Assembly: GCA_016871495.1 (NCBI GenBank)
Contig: VHDF01000025.1
Span: 1 to 55,765, forward strand
DNA: 55,765 nt
Direction of reading: 5' to 3'
Origin: Verrucomicrobiota bacterium
Lineage (GTDB): Bacteria; Verrucomicrobiota; Verrucomicrobiia; Limisphaerales; VHDF01
Shown here: piece after piece, positions 40,777-49,713 of the stretch
Layout of the letters: every line of letters begins with the position of its first letter
Numbering within the stretch: the stretch's first letter is position 1
Program-made: the position numbers and the translations under genes
The notes under the pieces: model-generated
Told to the model about the DNA's origin: nothing
Databases searched by the model: none
What the model saw: the letters and a program-made list of their open reading frames with translations, nothing else

Positions 40777-42312
40777 TCATAATTTGGCTTTGATCACCAC
40801 CGGGATCCACCAGGCAGCCGCGGCCACGATGACCACGAATCCCGCGAGATCGAGCAGGAGCCCTTCCCGGGCCATGTGTTGAATGCGGACTTTTCCGGAT
40901 CCATAGACGATCGCATTGGGCGGGGTGCTCACCGGGAGCATAAAACCGAGGGAAGCCCCGAGGCAAGCGGCCAGCGCCGGCGCCAGGGGAGGAACCCCGG
41001 CGGCTTGTGACACCGCGATGGCGACGGGCACGATCATGGTCGCGCTGGCGGCATTGCTGGTGGTTTCGCTGACGACGATGGCGGTCGCGGTGAACAGCAC
41101 GATCAAACCGAACTCGGTGCGGACCTGAAACAAGCCAGCCAGGCTTTCGCCCACCCAGCGGGCGAGTCCGGTGGAAAACATCATCTCGCCCAGGGACAGA
41201 CCGCCCCCGAAGAGAATGAGGGTTCCCCAATCGATGCGCGCAGCATGACGCCACTCCAGGGTCATCGCCGGTCCGCGGTGGTCAGAAGCGGGCAGCAGAA
41301 AGAGCCAACCCGCTCCGAGCAACGCGGCCACACTTTCGGGCAATCGCAACTGCAGCCATTTCACCGAGCCGGATTCGGCACCGAGAATCAAAAGGGCGGC
41401 ACCCGGCAGGACCCAGAGCAATACCGTGAAGGCAAATGCGAACACCACATTGCGTTCGCCTCGCGTCATCGGCACAAGCGCCGCGGACAAGGCCAAGGCC
41501 GGATTGGCTTGACCTGTCAGGCTCGAATCCGAAGAGGAAGGAGTCGCGGCGGCGGCGCTTCGTCCCAGCCGCCAAACCAGTCCCGCCATGAGCAAAGCCG
41601 CGAGGGGCACTCCGAACATCATCCATTCAAAAAACCCTACTTTGACGCCGAGAAGACGTTCGATCTGACCCAGTCCGATCAAATTCGGAGGGGTGCCGAC
41701 CGGCGTGGCCATGCCGCCGATGGAGGAAGCGAAGCTGGTCATTAGGACCAAAGCGCCGGCGTAGGTGGAAGGCTTGGCTCGGTCTTGACCCATTTGGCTG
41801 AGCAAAGCGAGCCCGATGGGAAGCATCATGGCGGTCGTGGCGGTGTTGCTGATCCACATACTGAGCATGGCGGTGACGACGCCGTAGGCCGCCAGGACGC
41901 GCGCGGGCGTTGAGGAGAGTCCCGGCACGCTCAGCAGCCGCAACGCCAGACGCCGGTTCAATCCATGCAGGACGATTGCCTCCGCGAGCAGGAACCCGCC
42001 CAAATAGATGAACAACACGGGATCTCCGAAACCCTTGAACGCCTCGCGGGCGGGGGCGACCCCGCACAGCACACCCGCGGCTACTCCGATCATCGCGGTG
42101 ACCGCAAGTGGCAACGCTTCCGTCATCCATGCGACGACGACGCAGGCCAGAATCGCCAGCAGACGATGGGCGCCGGGATCGAGTCCAGGCAAAGGCATCG
42201 CGTAAACGACGAGTCCGAGCAGTGGCGCGAGCCAGCGTCCCACGCGGCGCCGGGACGATTCGAACCGGGCCTCAGCTTCTGAAATGCGTTCTTCGGGGAG
42301 GACTTTGGACAT
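40777..42312 (-). CDS. SLC13/DASS-family transporter
   Basis: A 511-residue polytopic transporter with about 11-12 hydrophobic segments. The two signature SNT-type motifs are SNTATTAMMLP (near residue 155) and SETTSNAASATMIVPVA (near 415), which coordinate sodium and the carboxylate substrate in VcINDY-like proteins. PVGTPPNLIGLGQ and STPPNAIVYGSG, the paired re-entrant helix regions, are also present. It should import dicarboxylates such as succinate, or related anions such as sulfate, coupled to sodium. The choice cannot be made from sequence. It lies between a secreted protein gene (34 bp upstream) and the PIG-L gene. Confidence 0.92.
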   Translation of the reverse strand: MSKVLPEERISEAEARFESSRRRVGRWLAPLLGLVVYAMPLPGLDPGAHRLLAILACVVVAWMTEALPLAVTAMIGVAAGVLCGVAPAREAFKGFGDPVLFIYLGGFLLAEAIVLHGLNRRLALRLLSVPGLSSTPARVLAAYGVVTAMLSMWISNTATTAMMLPIGLALLSQMGQDRAKPSTYAGALVLMTSFASSIGGMATPVGTPPNLIGLGQIERLLGVKVGFFEWMMFGVPLAALLMAGLVWRLGRSAAAATPSSSDSSLTGQANPALALSAALVPMTRGERNVVFAFAFTVLLWVLPGAALLILGAESGSVKWLQLRLPESVAALLGAGWLFLLPASDHRGPAMTLEWRHAARIDWGTLILFGGGLSLGEMMFSTGLARWVGESLAGLFQVRTEFGLIVLFTATAIVVSETTSNAASATMIVPVAIAVSQAAGVPPLAPALAACLGASLGFMLPVSTPPNAIVYGSGKVRIQHMAREGLLLDLAGFVVIVAAAAWWIPVVIKAKL

Positions 42313-42346
42313 GCGGAGGCCGGGGGCGAAGGTGGTGTCTCTGAAG

Positions 42347-43396
42347 TTAGGGAAGCCGCACGGCTTTCACCCGCAGAAATCGAAATGAACCCGCGCTCTC
42401 CGAGAGATCGCGAAGCCGAATCGATCCCCCTGAACCCGGCTTGGGTGCGGAGACTGCCTTCCACGAGGCGAAGTCCACTGTGGCCTCCAGTGTGTATTCC
42501 CAGCCGGGGCGGCTGGTCAGGGTTTGCTCCCAGCGTCCATCGACGATCGCACCGGATTCGTCTTGAATGGGCGGAGGCGGAATGGTGACGGTCACATTGT
42601 CGAGTTCACCTTGCGCCAGGATGGATCCGGGCAGGAACGGGCTTTGGCCGGCGTCGCTGTAACTGCTGATCGACAGGGTATCCAGTTCGAAACCGGTGAA
42701 GGTTGGGCTCAGAGGCGCGTCAGCCACCGGCCCCACGGGGACGCCGTTGGTCGTGACCAGGATCGAGGCAGTTTCCTCGCTCGAGGCATACCGCAAGACG
42801 ATGCGCAGGGGGACACCGACCGGAAGATCAAACAGGCTGAAATCGCCCGCGTTGTTGTAGTTGAAGCGGCCACGCGACGAAACCACCGCGGGCCAGACGG
42901 TCGGACCGAATCCGGTGTCTGGAAAGAAATTGAACTCGACCAGATTCGGAGAACGATCCCCGGCCCCCCGCACAAACTCCGGCTTCTCCGCGTCCAGACG
43001 CTTCTGGAATCCGAAGGCGATCTGAAAAGTCCCGGGCTTGTCCGCACCCCCTCCCGCGCTGATATGATTCAAGGTGAGATCCAACTCGACGCTAAAATCG
43101 TCCTGGCGCGTGAGCACCGTACCCAAGGGCAGTCGAAAGTAGCTGTTGGGCTTTCCAGAGTTCCAGGTGACGTCGAGACGCTGCGCCGCTTGGTTCCAGC
43201 GAAACAGTTCGCTTGCTCCGAACGAAATCCAGTTCCGGAGCTGAGGATCGGACGCAAAATCCTCGCGGAGGATCCTCGAACCGGATTCGAGCCCGGCCGG
43301 CGCATTCGCGGCCAGCGCGGTCGTGGGTGAGGCCACGAACGCAAACCCAACTCCGAGTGCGGCCAGGGCCAGGTCACGAAGAGGTGTTAAGTCCAT
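42347..43396 (-). CDS. Secreted hypothetical protein with concanavalin-like and C-terminal beta domains
   Basis: A 349-residue exported protein: signal peptide (LALAALGVGFAFVASPTTALAAN), then a beta-rich region starting REDFASDPQLRNWISFG that resembles LamG/concanavalin-type jelly rolls (DDFSVELDLTLNHI, FQIAFGFQKR, LVEFNFFPD). A short Pro linker IPPPPIQDE leads to a C-terminal domain YTLEATVDFASWKAV ... FRFLRVKAV. That last domain is also found, isolated, at 34510-34854. Glycan binding or hydrolysis is possible, but no catalytic residues are identified. It lies 88 bp downstream of the large dehydrogenase gene. Confidence 0.7.
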   Translation of the reverse strand: MDLTPLRDLALAALGVGFAFVASPTTALAANAPAGLESGSRILREDFASDPQLRNWISFGASELFRWNQAAQRLDVTWNSGKPNSYFRLPLGTVLTRQDDFSVELDLTLNHISAGGGADKPGTFQIAFGFQKRLDAEKPEFVRGAGDRSPNLVEFNFFPDTGFGPTVWPAVVSSRGRFNYNNAGDFSLFDLPVGVPLRIVLRYASSEETASILVTTNGVPVGPVADAPLSPTFTGFELDTLSISSYSDAGQSPFLPGSILAQGELDNVTVTIPPPPIQDESGAIVDGRWEQTLTSRPGWEYTLEATVDFASWKAVSAPKPGSGGSIRLRDLSESAGSFRFLRVKAVRLP

Positions 43397-43484
43397 CCGG
43401 GTTCGATCCTTCGCCAGGGCGGGGTTCAGCCGCCGTCCTCAAGGCAAGCGGACGCGCCGCGCCAGGTCAGGGCGAGTCGCGTTT

Positions 43485-46400
43485 CTATTGCGCTCCCCAA
43501 CGGGTGTTTTTCAGGAACGCCAGCAAATCCGCCAATTCCTGCCGCGAAAGCTGTTCCTCCAGTCCTTGAGGCATCAACGAAACTGCGCCCGGCCGCATCT
43601 CGTTAATGTCCACCCGCGCGATGCGCACCGAGGCATCCGGGCCCGTTCCCACGACGACTTCCGTGTCCGCGTCCCGCAACAGCAGGCCGGTGTGCAATTC
43701 GCCAGACTTTGTCGCCACGATCAAGGGCTCGTAGCTGCGCACAAAACTCGCGCTGGGAAACACGATCGATTCCAGCAAATCACGCTCGTTGCGAACCTCT
43801 CCGATGCGGGTCAGATCCGGACCAAACCTGCCTCCCAGGTAACCCATCGAGTGGCAGGAAGCGCAGGCGGCCTTGGCACCGTTGAAAATGGCCTGTCCGC
43901 GGCGGATATCCCCGCCCTTCATTTCCAGCAGAATCTTTTCGAGTCGGCTGCGTTGTTCGGCCGCGGTCTCGTCCATCCGGTTCGCGAGTTCCTCCACTTT
44001 TTCCAACACGGACGCGGGATGCTTCGTGAGAGGGGTGCGAATCTGTTCCGGACGCAGCGCCGCCAACCCCTTCGACTTGTTCAAGGATTCCAGGAGGGCC
44101 AGGCCCGATTTTTCCTCCGGCGCCTGGCTGAACGCGCCGAGCAAGCGCCCGATTTCCATGGGTCCCGCGTTCTCGATGAGCGAAGCCAGTTCGAGCAATT
44201 GTTCCGGCTGCAATTTCGCCCGTCCGACGATCTGAGCCGCGACGCCCCGCGTCATGGCGGCCCGCGTGGGATCGATCTGGTGCTTCAGAAAGTGCCATAA
44301 CGCCTCGGGCACGGAGTTCAAACCTCCCGGCGCCAGAGCGAGCGCTTCGAGCCGCAGCTCCTCCTCTTCACGGGTCTGGGTGGCGAAGTCGCGCAAGGCG
44401 GTGGCCGCGCGAGCCGCATCCGCTTTGCTCGGGGGCAACTGCCGAATCGCCCTCAGCGCCGCCCGCTTTGCCTCCCGCCCACCGGTCTTCAAACTCCGCA
44501 GGACTTCATCCAGCCATCCTTTCGGCATCTCTTTCATGCTCGCCCGGCTCATGCCCAGAAGCCCGCTGGCCTTCTCCAAGGAATTTTCTGATGCGGCCAA
44601 GGCTTGGAGAAACTCGGCAATGGATGGATTCCCAGCCAGTTTTCCTGCCAAGCCTTCCAGTTCGTTTCGATCCGGCCCGTTCAAGTCGGGATTGCGCAAG
44701 GCCAGGCGCAGGTGTCGAGCGATGGCTTCGCCCCATTCCGGATGCCGCGCCAGAATCCAGGCGGCCGTTTCCTTCACGGTCTCGGCGCCGAGAAACGGCA
44801 GCACTTCCTCCACTCCAACTCCCCCCGCCTTCATTTGGTCCAGGGCGATGAGAGCGGCTTTCTTCGTTCCCAAAGCGCCCGCGCGCAATCCTGGCAGCGT
44901 GGCCTGACGGTCCCCGATCTCGATCAGGGCGTAAATCAGGGAATGCTCGAGCATGCGGTCCATGGGATGCCCCGCCGCTTCCAGGAGCGCAGGAACGGCG
45001 GATGCGTCACCGATGCGTCCCAAAGCTTCCGCCGCCACCCGGCACAGTGCGGGTTCGTACGGGCGCAAGAGCGCGAGCAGCGCGGGAACGGCCTGACGAT
45101 CCCTCCACAATCCCGCCACATGCGCCGCCACATGCCGCACGTCTCGCGACGGATCCTCCAAGCCGATCCTGGCCGCTTCCATGGAGGCGTCGGTTTCGAT
45201 TCGGGCCAGGGACCACAACGCTTGCCGCCGCGCCTCGATTCCAGTGCCCCGAGGGGCGGAAGATCCACTCGCCACCACGCTTCGCAATGCGGGCACCGCG
45301 CGCGCGCCCATCTTCCCCAACCGATGCACCGCCTGCCGTCGGACGGCAGGACGCGGATCTCCCAAAAGAGCCGATAACCCCGCCGCGTGCAGATTATTCC
45401 AACCGATGTTCTTGCCGCGTGGATCGGCAGGAGCGGAGCTCCCGATCCGGCGCACGCGGTAAATGGCGCCAAGCACATCCGGCTTGGCCAATTGTGAAGT
45501 CGGGCAACAGATTTTGTACCATCCTCCTGTGTCCACCACCAGCACCGAGCCATCCGCGTCCTCCATCACGTCGGTGGGGTGGAAATCGGCATTGTCGGAA
45601 ACAAGAAAGTCCTCCGTCACCGCACGATACGTGGAGCCTTCAGGAACAAGTTGATGGCGGGTCACCTTGTGCAAATTGAAAAGAGCTGCGAAAAGATTGT
45701 CCTGATAGTCAGCCCCCCAGGCCGGGGATTCGTAGCGCATCAAGCCCGCGGGCGCGGCCGGCCCAAACATGACCATGACGGGGAGCAGATCACCCGTGCG
45801 CGGGTGATCGTCGAGCACATCATTCACCTTCCCGTAGAGTCCGCCATAGATGGCATGGACCACGCCGTCCCGTTTCCCGGCTTCGGGCTGATGCACGAAG
45901 GTGGTGGTGAAGAAGCGTTCGCCGTTGGGGAGAAACGCCACTTCCACCGGGTTATCCATGCCGCCCGTCATGACCGCATCGAGGTCCGTCGCGTCGGGTT
46001 TGGTGCGAAACAAATGGGCGGCACGGGTGATCAGCGGAGCCCGCCCCGATCGTTCGTGACGCTGGCGCGCAAACGCCCCCTTCGCCCAGTAAATCCGGCC
46101 ATCCAAGCCGAGGTAAGGCCCGTGCAAGTCATTGGCGCAACCCGTCAAGGTGCCGGGACGGTACCACTCATTCCGCGTGTTGGCCTGGCCGTCGCCATCC
46201 GTGTCCGTCAATTTCCAAATGCTGGGCGGCGCTCCGACATAGACCGAGCCGTCATAGAACATCATGCCCTCGGGAAACATCATTTCGCCGGCAAACACGG
46301 TCGAATGGTCAAAGACACCATCGCCGTCGCGGTCCTCGAGCCGGACCAACCGGTGCGGTTTCTCGGCCAGTTGCTTCTCCACCTTGGCGTTGGATCCCGA

Positions 46401-46643
46401 CGAATCCGCGACATAAAGGCGGCCTTCGTCGTCGAAATCGAAGTGGATCGGGCGATCCACCAGGGGCGGGCCTGCCACGCGCTCGACCGTGAAGCCATCG
46501 GGCACGGTGAAACGATGCCCCGGCAACGAGACGACGGCCGCTTCGAGGCTTGCGACCGCGACCAGACTGCCGACGGCGACGAGGTGTCTCAACGCCAGCC
46601 AGGCGACGGCATTCCCACGAAGGGTCGAACAATGAGAAGACAT
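43485..46643 (-). CDS. PVC-type heme-binding protein: beta-propeller dehydrogenase domain, HEAT repeats and cytochrome c
   Basis: From ATG 46643 (MSSHCSTLRGNAVAWLALRH) the product is 1052 residues; the frame upstream to 46952 runs through repeats A5 and E2 and is not coding. After the signal peptide, FTVPDGFTVERVAGPPLVDRP opens the membrane-bound dehydrogenase-like propeller (TIGR02604 type, about residues 30-410; DRDGDGVFD, TDTDGDGQAN, NDLHGPYLGLDGRIYW). HEAT-type helical repeats span about 430-780 (PAVRRQAVHRLGKMGARAVPAL). The C-terminal cytochrome domain (TIGR02603 type) has CASCHSMGYLGGRFGPDLTRIG near residue 930. The predicted role is periplasmic oxidation of a sugar or alcohol with electron transfer through the heme. 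Confidence 0.9.
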   Translation of the reverse strand: MSSHCSTLRGNAVAWLALRHLVAVGSLVAVASLEAAVVSLPGHRFTVPDGFTVERVAGPPLVDRPIHFDFDDEGRLYVADSSGSNAKVEKQLAEKPHRLVRLEDRDGDGVFDHSTVFAGEMMFPEGMMFYDGSVYVGAPPSIWKLTDTDGDGQANTRNEWYRPGTLTGCANDLHGPYLGLDGRIYWAKGAFARQRHERSGRAPLITRAAHLFRTKPDATDLDAVMTGGMDNPVEVAFLPNGERFFTTTFVHQPEAGKRDGVVHAIYGGLYGKVNDVLDDHPRTGDLLPVMVMFGPAAPAGLMRYESPAWGADYQDNLFAALFNLHKVTRHQLVPEGSTYRAVTEDFLVSDNADFHPTDVMEDADGSVLVVDTGGWYKICCPTSQLAKPDVLGAIYRVRRIGSSAPADPRGKNIGWNNLHAAGLSALLGDPRPAVRRQAVHRLGKMGARAVPALRSVVASGSSAPRGTGIEARRQALWSLARIETDASMEAARIGLEDPSRDVRHVAAHVAGLWRDRQAVPALLALLRPYEPALCRVAAEALGRIGDASAVPALLEAAGHPMDRMLEHSLIYALIEIGDRQATLPGLRAGALGTKKAALIALDQMKAGGVGVEEVLPFLGAETVKETAAWILARHPEWGEAIARHLRLALRNPDLNGPDRNELEGLAGKLAGNPSIAEFLQALAASENSLEKASGLLGMSRASMKEMPKGWLDEVLRSLKTGGREAKRAALRAIRQLPPSKADAARAATALRDFATQTREEEELRLEALALAPGGLNSVPEALWHFLKHQIDPTRAAMTRGVAAQIVGRAKLQPEQLLELASLIENAGPMEIGRLLGAFSQAPEEKSGLALLESLNKSKGLAALRPEQIRTPLTKHPASVLEKVEELANRMDETAAEQRSRLEKILLEMKGGDIRRGQAIFNGAKAACASCHSMGYLGGRFGPDLTRIGEVRNERDLLESIVFPSASFVRSYEPLIVATKSGELHTGLLLRDADTEVVVGTGPDASVRIARVDINEMRPGAVSLMPQGLEEQLSRQELADLLAFLKNTRWGAQ

Positions 46644-46713
46644 GAATCCAGTTATCGTGAAACCGCCCTGAATGAAAGCGCGAAACTTGACCCGGGGCAG
46701 GTGGTGGCGCATG

Positions 46714-46848
46714 CCGCAAGTTGTCTGCACTGTGGCGCAGGCTGCCCAGCCTGACGTATCGCCGACGGCCCGGCGGGTGAAGAACAAGGCCCTTCCATGA
46801 TCTCCACGCGTCTGGTCCCTTCGTCGCCCCGCAGGCTGGGCAAGCCTG
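46714..46848 (-). repeat. Repeat family A, copy 5
   Basis: GCAAGTTGTCTGCACTGTGG, CAGGCTGCCCAGCCTGACG, GTATCGCCGACGGCCCGGC and GCAGGCTGGGCAAGCCTGCG correspond in order to the reverse complement of A1/A3. The copy is truncated after the second near-palindrome, where repeat E2 begins. It lies between the divergent dehydrogenase and DUF2851 genes, near the start of the former. Confidence 0.65.
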
Positions 46849-46850
46849 CG

Positions 46851-46925
46851 CGCTGGGTCGTCCATCGGCCCGCCGCAGGAGGTTGAAAAATCTGGAGTCT
46901 TCCGATGTGTCCGCGCGCTGCGGCT
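46851..46925 (+). repeat. Repeat family E, copy 2
   Basis: The block containing GCTGGGTCGTCCATCGGCCC and GTTGAAAAATCTGGAGTCTT parallels E1 at 34943-35020. It directly follows repeat A5. The remaining bases up to the DUF2851 start at 47026 contain no supportable gene. Confidence 0.6.
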
Positions 46926-47025
46926 GGTCTCCGACCCAGCCGCGCTCCCCAAAATGAGAATGGCCGGGGTTCAACGCGTCATGCCTTGACAGCGAACGTC
47001 CGGTAGCACGAAACTTCCTCCCAAG

Positions 47026-48489
47026 GTGGATGGTTTCCCGATTGAGTTGAGTGTCTATGCGCGTTTTCTTCACGCTGGGCGTGCGGCGAATAGCATCCTC
47101 CGCGAAGATCGAGCGAGCGCCCCACCCTCGGAACTGCTGCTCCAGCAGATCTGGCTTCACCAGCGATTCGACCGTGATTCGGTGCGCTTGACCGACGGCC
47201 GCCGCGTCCAGGTCCTGCATCCCGGATTCTGGAATCGAGCCGCGGGGCCCGATTTCCAAAAGGCCCTGGTGCGATTCGAGCAGCAACCTCCGTTCTCCGG
47301 AGATGTCGAGATCGATCTCGAAGCGTCCAGTTGGATGGGCCACGGCCACCAACAGAACCCGCTCTACAAACGCGTCGTCCTCCACGTGATCTGGAGTGAA
47401 CCCTCGTCCGCGCGGGCGCCGAGCCATCCGGCCACTCTGGTTTTGAAACCCCTCCTGGATTCGCCTCTGGAAGAGTTGCGGCGGTGGTTGGTCGAAGCGC
47501 CGGAACATCCCGCGTGCATGGCCGGAAAATGCCAGGGACCTCTGGCCACGCTCGATGAATCGCAAGCTCGAGCATTACTCCGCGAAGCGGCGGCGGTTCG
47601 CTGCCAGGCCAAAGCCCAAGCCATCACAGCTCGATCCCGGACCGTGGGCTGGGAACAGGCCCTCTGGGAGGCGTTATTCGCGGGCCTGGGATACAAAGCC
47701 AATGTTTGGCCGATGAAGCGGCTGGCGGAACTCCGATCGGAATGGCAGCCGCTTTGTTTGCCGGAAAGAGACCGTGAAACCATCGAAGCCATCCTGTTGG
47801 GGATGAGTGGATTTCTCCCAGTGGAACCGGACCGATTGGAGGGACAAGCCGCTTCGAAAGCACGCGCTCTTTGGCAGCATTGGTGGCGGCATCGAGACTC
47901 TCTTTCCGAAATCGCCTTGCCTCGAAGCGCCTGGTCACTCCGCGGGGTCCGGCCTTCGAATCATCCCCAACGCCGGCTGGCGGTGGCTGCGGGATGGATC
48001 TCCAATCCTCAGTTGTGTTCCGCCGTGGAGACGTGGGTTCAGTCGCTGAGCGGCGATGAGAAAGAAGGCCCACTTCGCCGCCTGGGCGAGATCCTGGACC
48101 CTGAGACGGAAAATTTTTGGCACCAACAGTGGTCTCTCGATTCGGGACCCTGCAACCTCCCCCAACGTTTGCTGGGGCGTGAACGCATCACCGAGTTGGC
48201 CATGAACGCGGTTCTGCCATGGGCGTGGGCGCGAGCCTGGCTGGGAGGAAACGAGCCCATGGCGCACCGCGTTATGGAGGGCTACTTCAATCTGCCCGCC
48301 ACGGGAACCAATCACCTGCTGCGTCAGGCCGAGTTGCGCTTGTTCGGAGGGCGTTGTCCTTGGAAATCGAGACGCGCGGCCGAACAGCAAGGTCTGCTTC
48401 AGATTCTGCGGGATTTCTGTCTGAAGACCGACGCCGTTTGCAGCGAGTGCCGCTTTCCTGAGCTCGTGAAGGAAATGCGCTCGGGTTAA
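47026..48489 (+). CDS. DUF2851-family protein
   Basis: A 487-residue cytoplasmic protein starting with GTG at 47026, just after an AAGG-type ribosome-binding sequence. DUF2851 hallmarks are visible in LLLQQIWLHQRFD, RRVQVLHPGFWNRAAGPDFQKALVRF, and GDVEIDLEASSWMGHGHQQNPLYKRVVLHVIW, all within the first 130 residues. The C-terminal end has a double-Cys pattern, DFCLKTDAVCSECRFPEL. The GPDF and GDVEI acidic residues resemble nuclease-like folds, but the function is not established. The gene is alone, convergent with the EF-hand gene and separated from it by a strong hairpin. Confidence 0.88.
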   Translation: MDGFPIELSVYARFLHAGRAANSILREDRASAPPSELLLQQIWLHQRFDRDSVRLTDGRRVQVLHPGFWNRAAGPDFQKALVRFEQQPPFSGDVEIDLEASSWMGHGHQQNPLYKRVVLHVIWSEPSSARAPSHPATLVLKPLLDSPLEELRRWLVEAPEHPACMAGKCQGPLATLDESQARALLREAAAVRCQAKAQAITARSRTVGWEQALWEALFAGLGYKANVWPMKRLAELRSEWQPLCLPERDRETIEAILLGMSGFLPVEPDRLEGQAASKARALWQHWWRHRDSLSEIALPRSAWSLRGVRPSNHPQRRLAVAAGWISNPQLCSAVETWVQSLSGDEKEGPLRRLGEILDPETENFWHQQWSLDSGPCNLPQRLLGRERITELAMNAVLPWAWARAWLGGNEPMAHRVMEGYFNLPATGTNHLLRQAELRLFGGRCPWKSRRAAEQQGLLQILRDFCLKTDAVCSECRFPELVKEMRSG

Positions 48490-48663
48490 CCCCGAAACCG
48501 CCCTTGATCAGCATCGATCTCTCGCAAGATCTCCGCGGCAAAGGCCTCTCTCAAGTCTCGATGGATCACCCAGCGGAACCATTTCGATTTTCGGCAGGCC
48601 TTCGACGCTCCAGCTTTTGCGCCTCTCGACGCTGCGGAATGGCGGTTTCCAGGGTGAACGCTG

Positions 48664-48695
48664 AGGCCCGCCGAACCTTGCGGTTCGGCGGGCCT
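48664..48695. terminator. Strong hairpin between convergent genes
   Basis: AGGCCCGCCGAACC (48664-48677), loop TTGC, and GGTTCGGCGGGCCT (48682-48695) form a perfect 14-bp stem. It lies between the convergent DUF2851 and EF-hand genes and could end transcription from either side. Neither side has a clear T-run, so it is called a terminator mainly by position. Confidence 0.5.
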
Positions 48696-48738
48696 TGGAT
48701 ACTCCACAGGAAGTTGTCCGGCACCCCATCAACAGCCC

Positions 48739-49545
48739 TTAGCGTCCCGGACCGCGTCCGCGTCCGGATCGCCCAGGACGGCCAGGCAGTTCAATCTTTC
48801 CGGCCTCGACGTCCGCCCTCAGCGCTGCACGTTCCTTCTCATCCAGTTTTCCATCTTTGTTGGTGTCGTAGGTGGCGAGAATTTTTTCGCGCTCCTCCGC
48901 ATGAGAAACACCTCCTTCGGGCTTTTCATGGCCGCGTGCGCCGGGTCCACCCCGGCCATGACCTCGATGCGGGAGATCCAAGGTTCCGTCGGCGATCGCT
49001 TTCTTCACCGCCGCGGACTCGTCCTCATTGAGCTGGCCATCTTTGTTTTTATCGAACGGGCTCAGCGCCGCGTAGCCTTCCGCGATGCGATCGGCGGCGT
49101 GGCCGGCCCGATCCTCGCTGACCTCCGGGCGTCCTCCGGGTCCGCGTCCTTTCGGCGCGCCGGGTCGGAGTTTTCCCTCGACGATTGCCTTGGCCACCGC
49201 GTCGGTCTCCTTGTCATCGAGCTTGCCATCGCTGTTGGCATCGAACGGGCGGACGCTGGCATACAGGCCGGCGAGGCGCTCGGCGCTGGAGTCCGGATCA
49301 GGGCGCCCCGCCGGGGGACGTCCACCGGGCCGGGCCGCGTCGCTCTCAGAATCTGCGTCGGACGGACGGCCCACGGTAACACCGAGCGGGCGTCCGCGGC
49401 GGGCTCCTTCAGCGGGAGGACCCGCTTGGGTTTCGGCGTTTGGATTGTCGCCAACGGTCACCCCGAGCGGGCGTCCGCGTTGAGCTTCGAGCGGGAGTGA
49501 AGCAGCCACCAAGGCGGCCAGGGACAGTTGAATCACGAGTTTCAT
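48739..49545 (-). CDS. Secreted EF-hand protein
   Basis: A 268-residue exported protein with signal peptide MKLVIQLSLAALVAASLPLEA. Three calcium-binding EF-hand loops are clear: DANSDGKLDDKE (near residue 101), DKNKDGQLNEDE (near 164) and DTNKDGKLDEKE (near 226). The linkers are rich in Gly, Arg and Pro (GRGPGGRP, RPGRSGRGRGPGR). The sequence RGRPLGVTVG occurs twice near the N-terminus (about residues 23-32 and 50-59), an internal duplication. It is a periplasmic or surface calcium-binding protein of unknown role. The gene lies 168 bp downstream of uvrA, same strand. Confidence 0.88.
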   Translation of the reverse strand: MKLVIQLSLAALVAASLPLEAQRGRPLGVTVGDNPNAETQAGPPAEGARRGRPLGVTVGRPSDADSESDAARPGGRPPAGRPDPDSSAERLAGLYASVRPFDANSDGKLDDKETDAVAKAIVEGKLRPGAPKGRGPGGRPEVSEDRAGHAADRIAEGYAALSPFDKNKDGQLNEDESAAVKKAIADGTLDLPHRGHGRGGPGARGHEKPEGGVSHAEEREKILATYDTNKDGKLDEKERAALRADVEAGKIELPGRPGRSGRGRGPGR

Positions 49546-49713
49546 GTTTTTGGGATTTTGAGGTTTTTGTTTTTTTCTTCGTCCGACCCCATCGACTGGG
49601 CGGGTCGAGCTGGGGGCACCTTAGCTCCTTTCTACAAATCTTCTCCCGGCCTGAGGGGAATCAGGGCTTGGACGGGATGAACCGGGGGATCCCCGTGATG
49701 AAAAAGGGACCTC

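Noticed and set aside
46644-46952. N-terminal extension of the large dehydrogenase
   Set aside because: It translates repeats A5 and E2, and a proper signal peptide begins at 46643.
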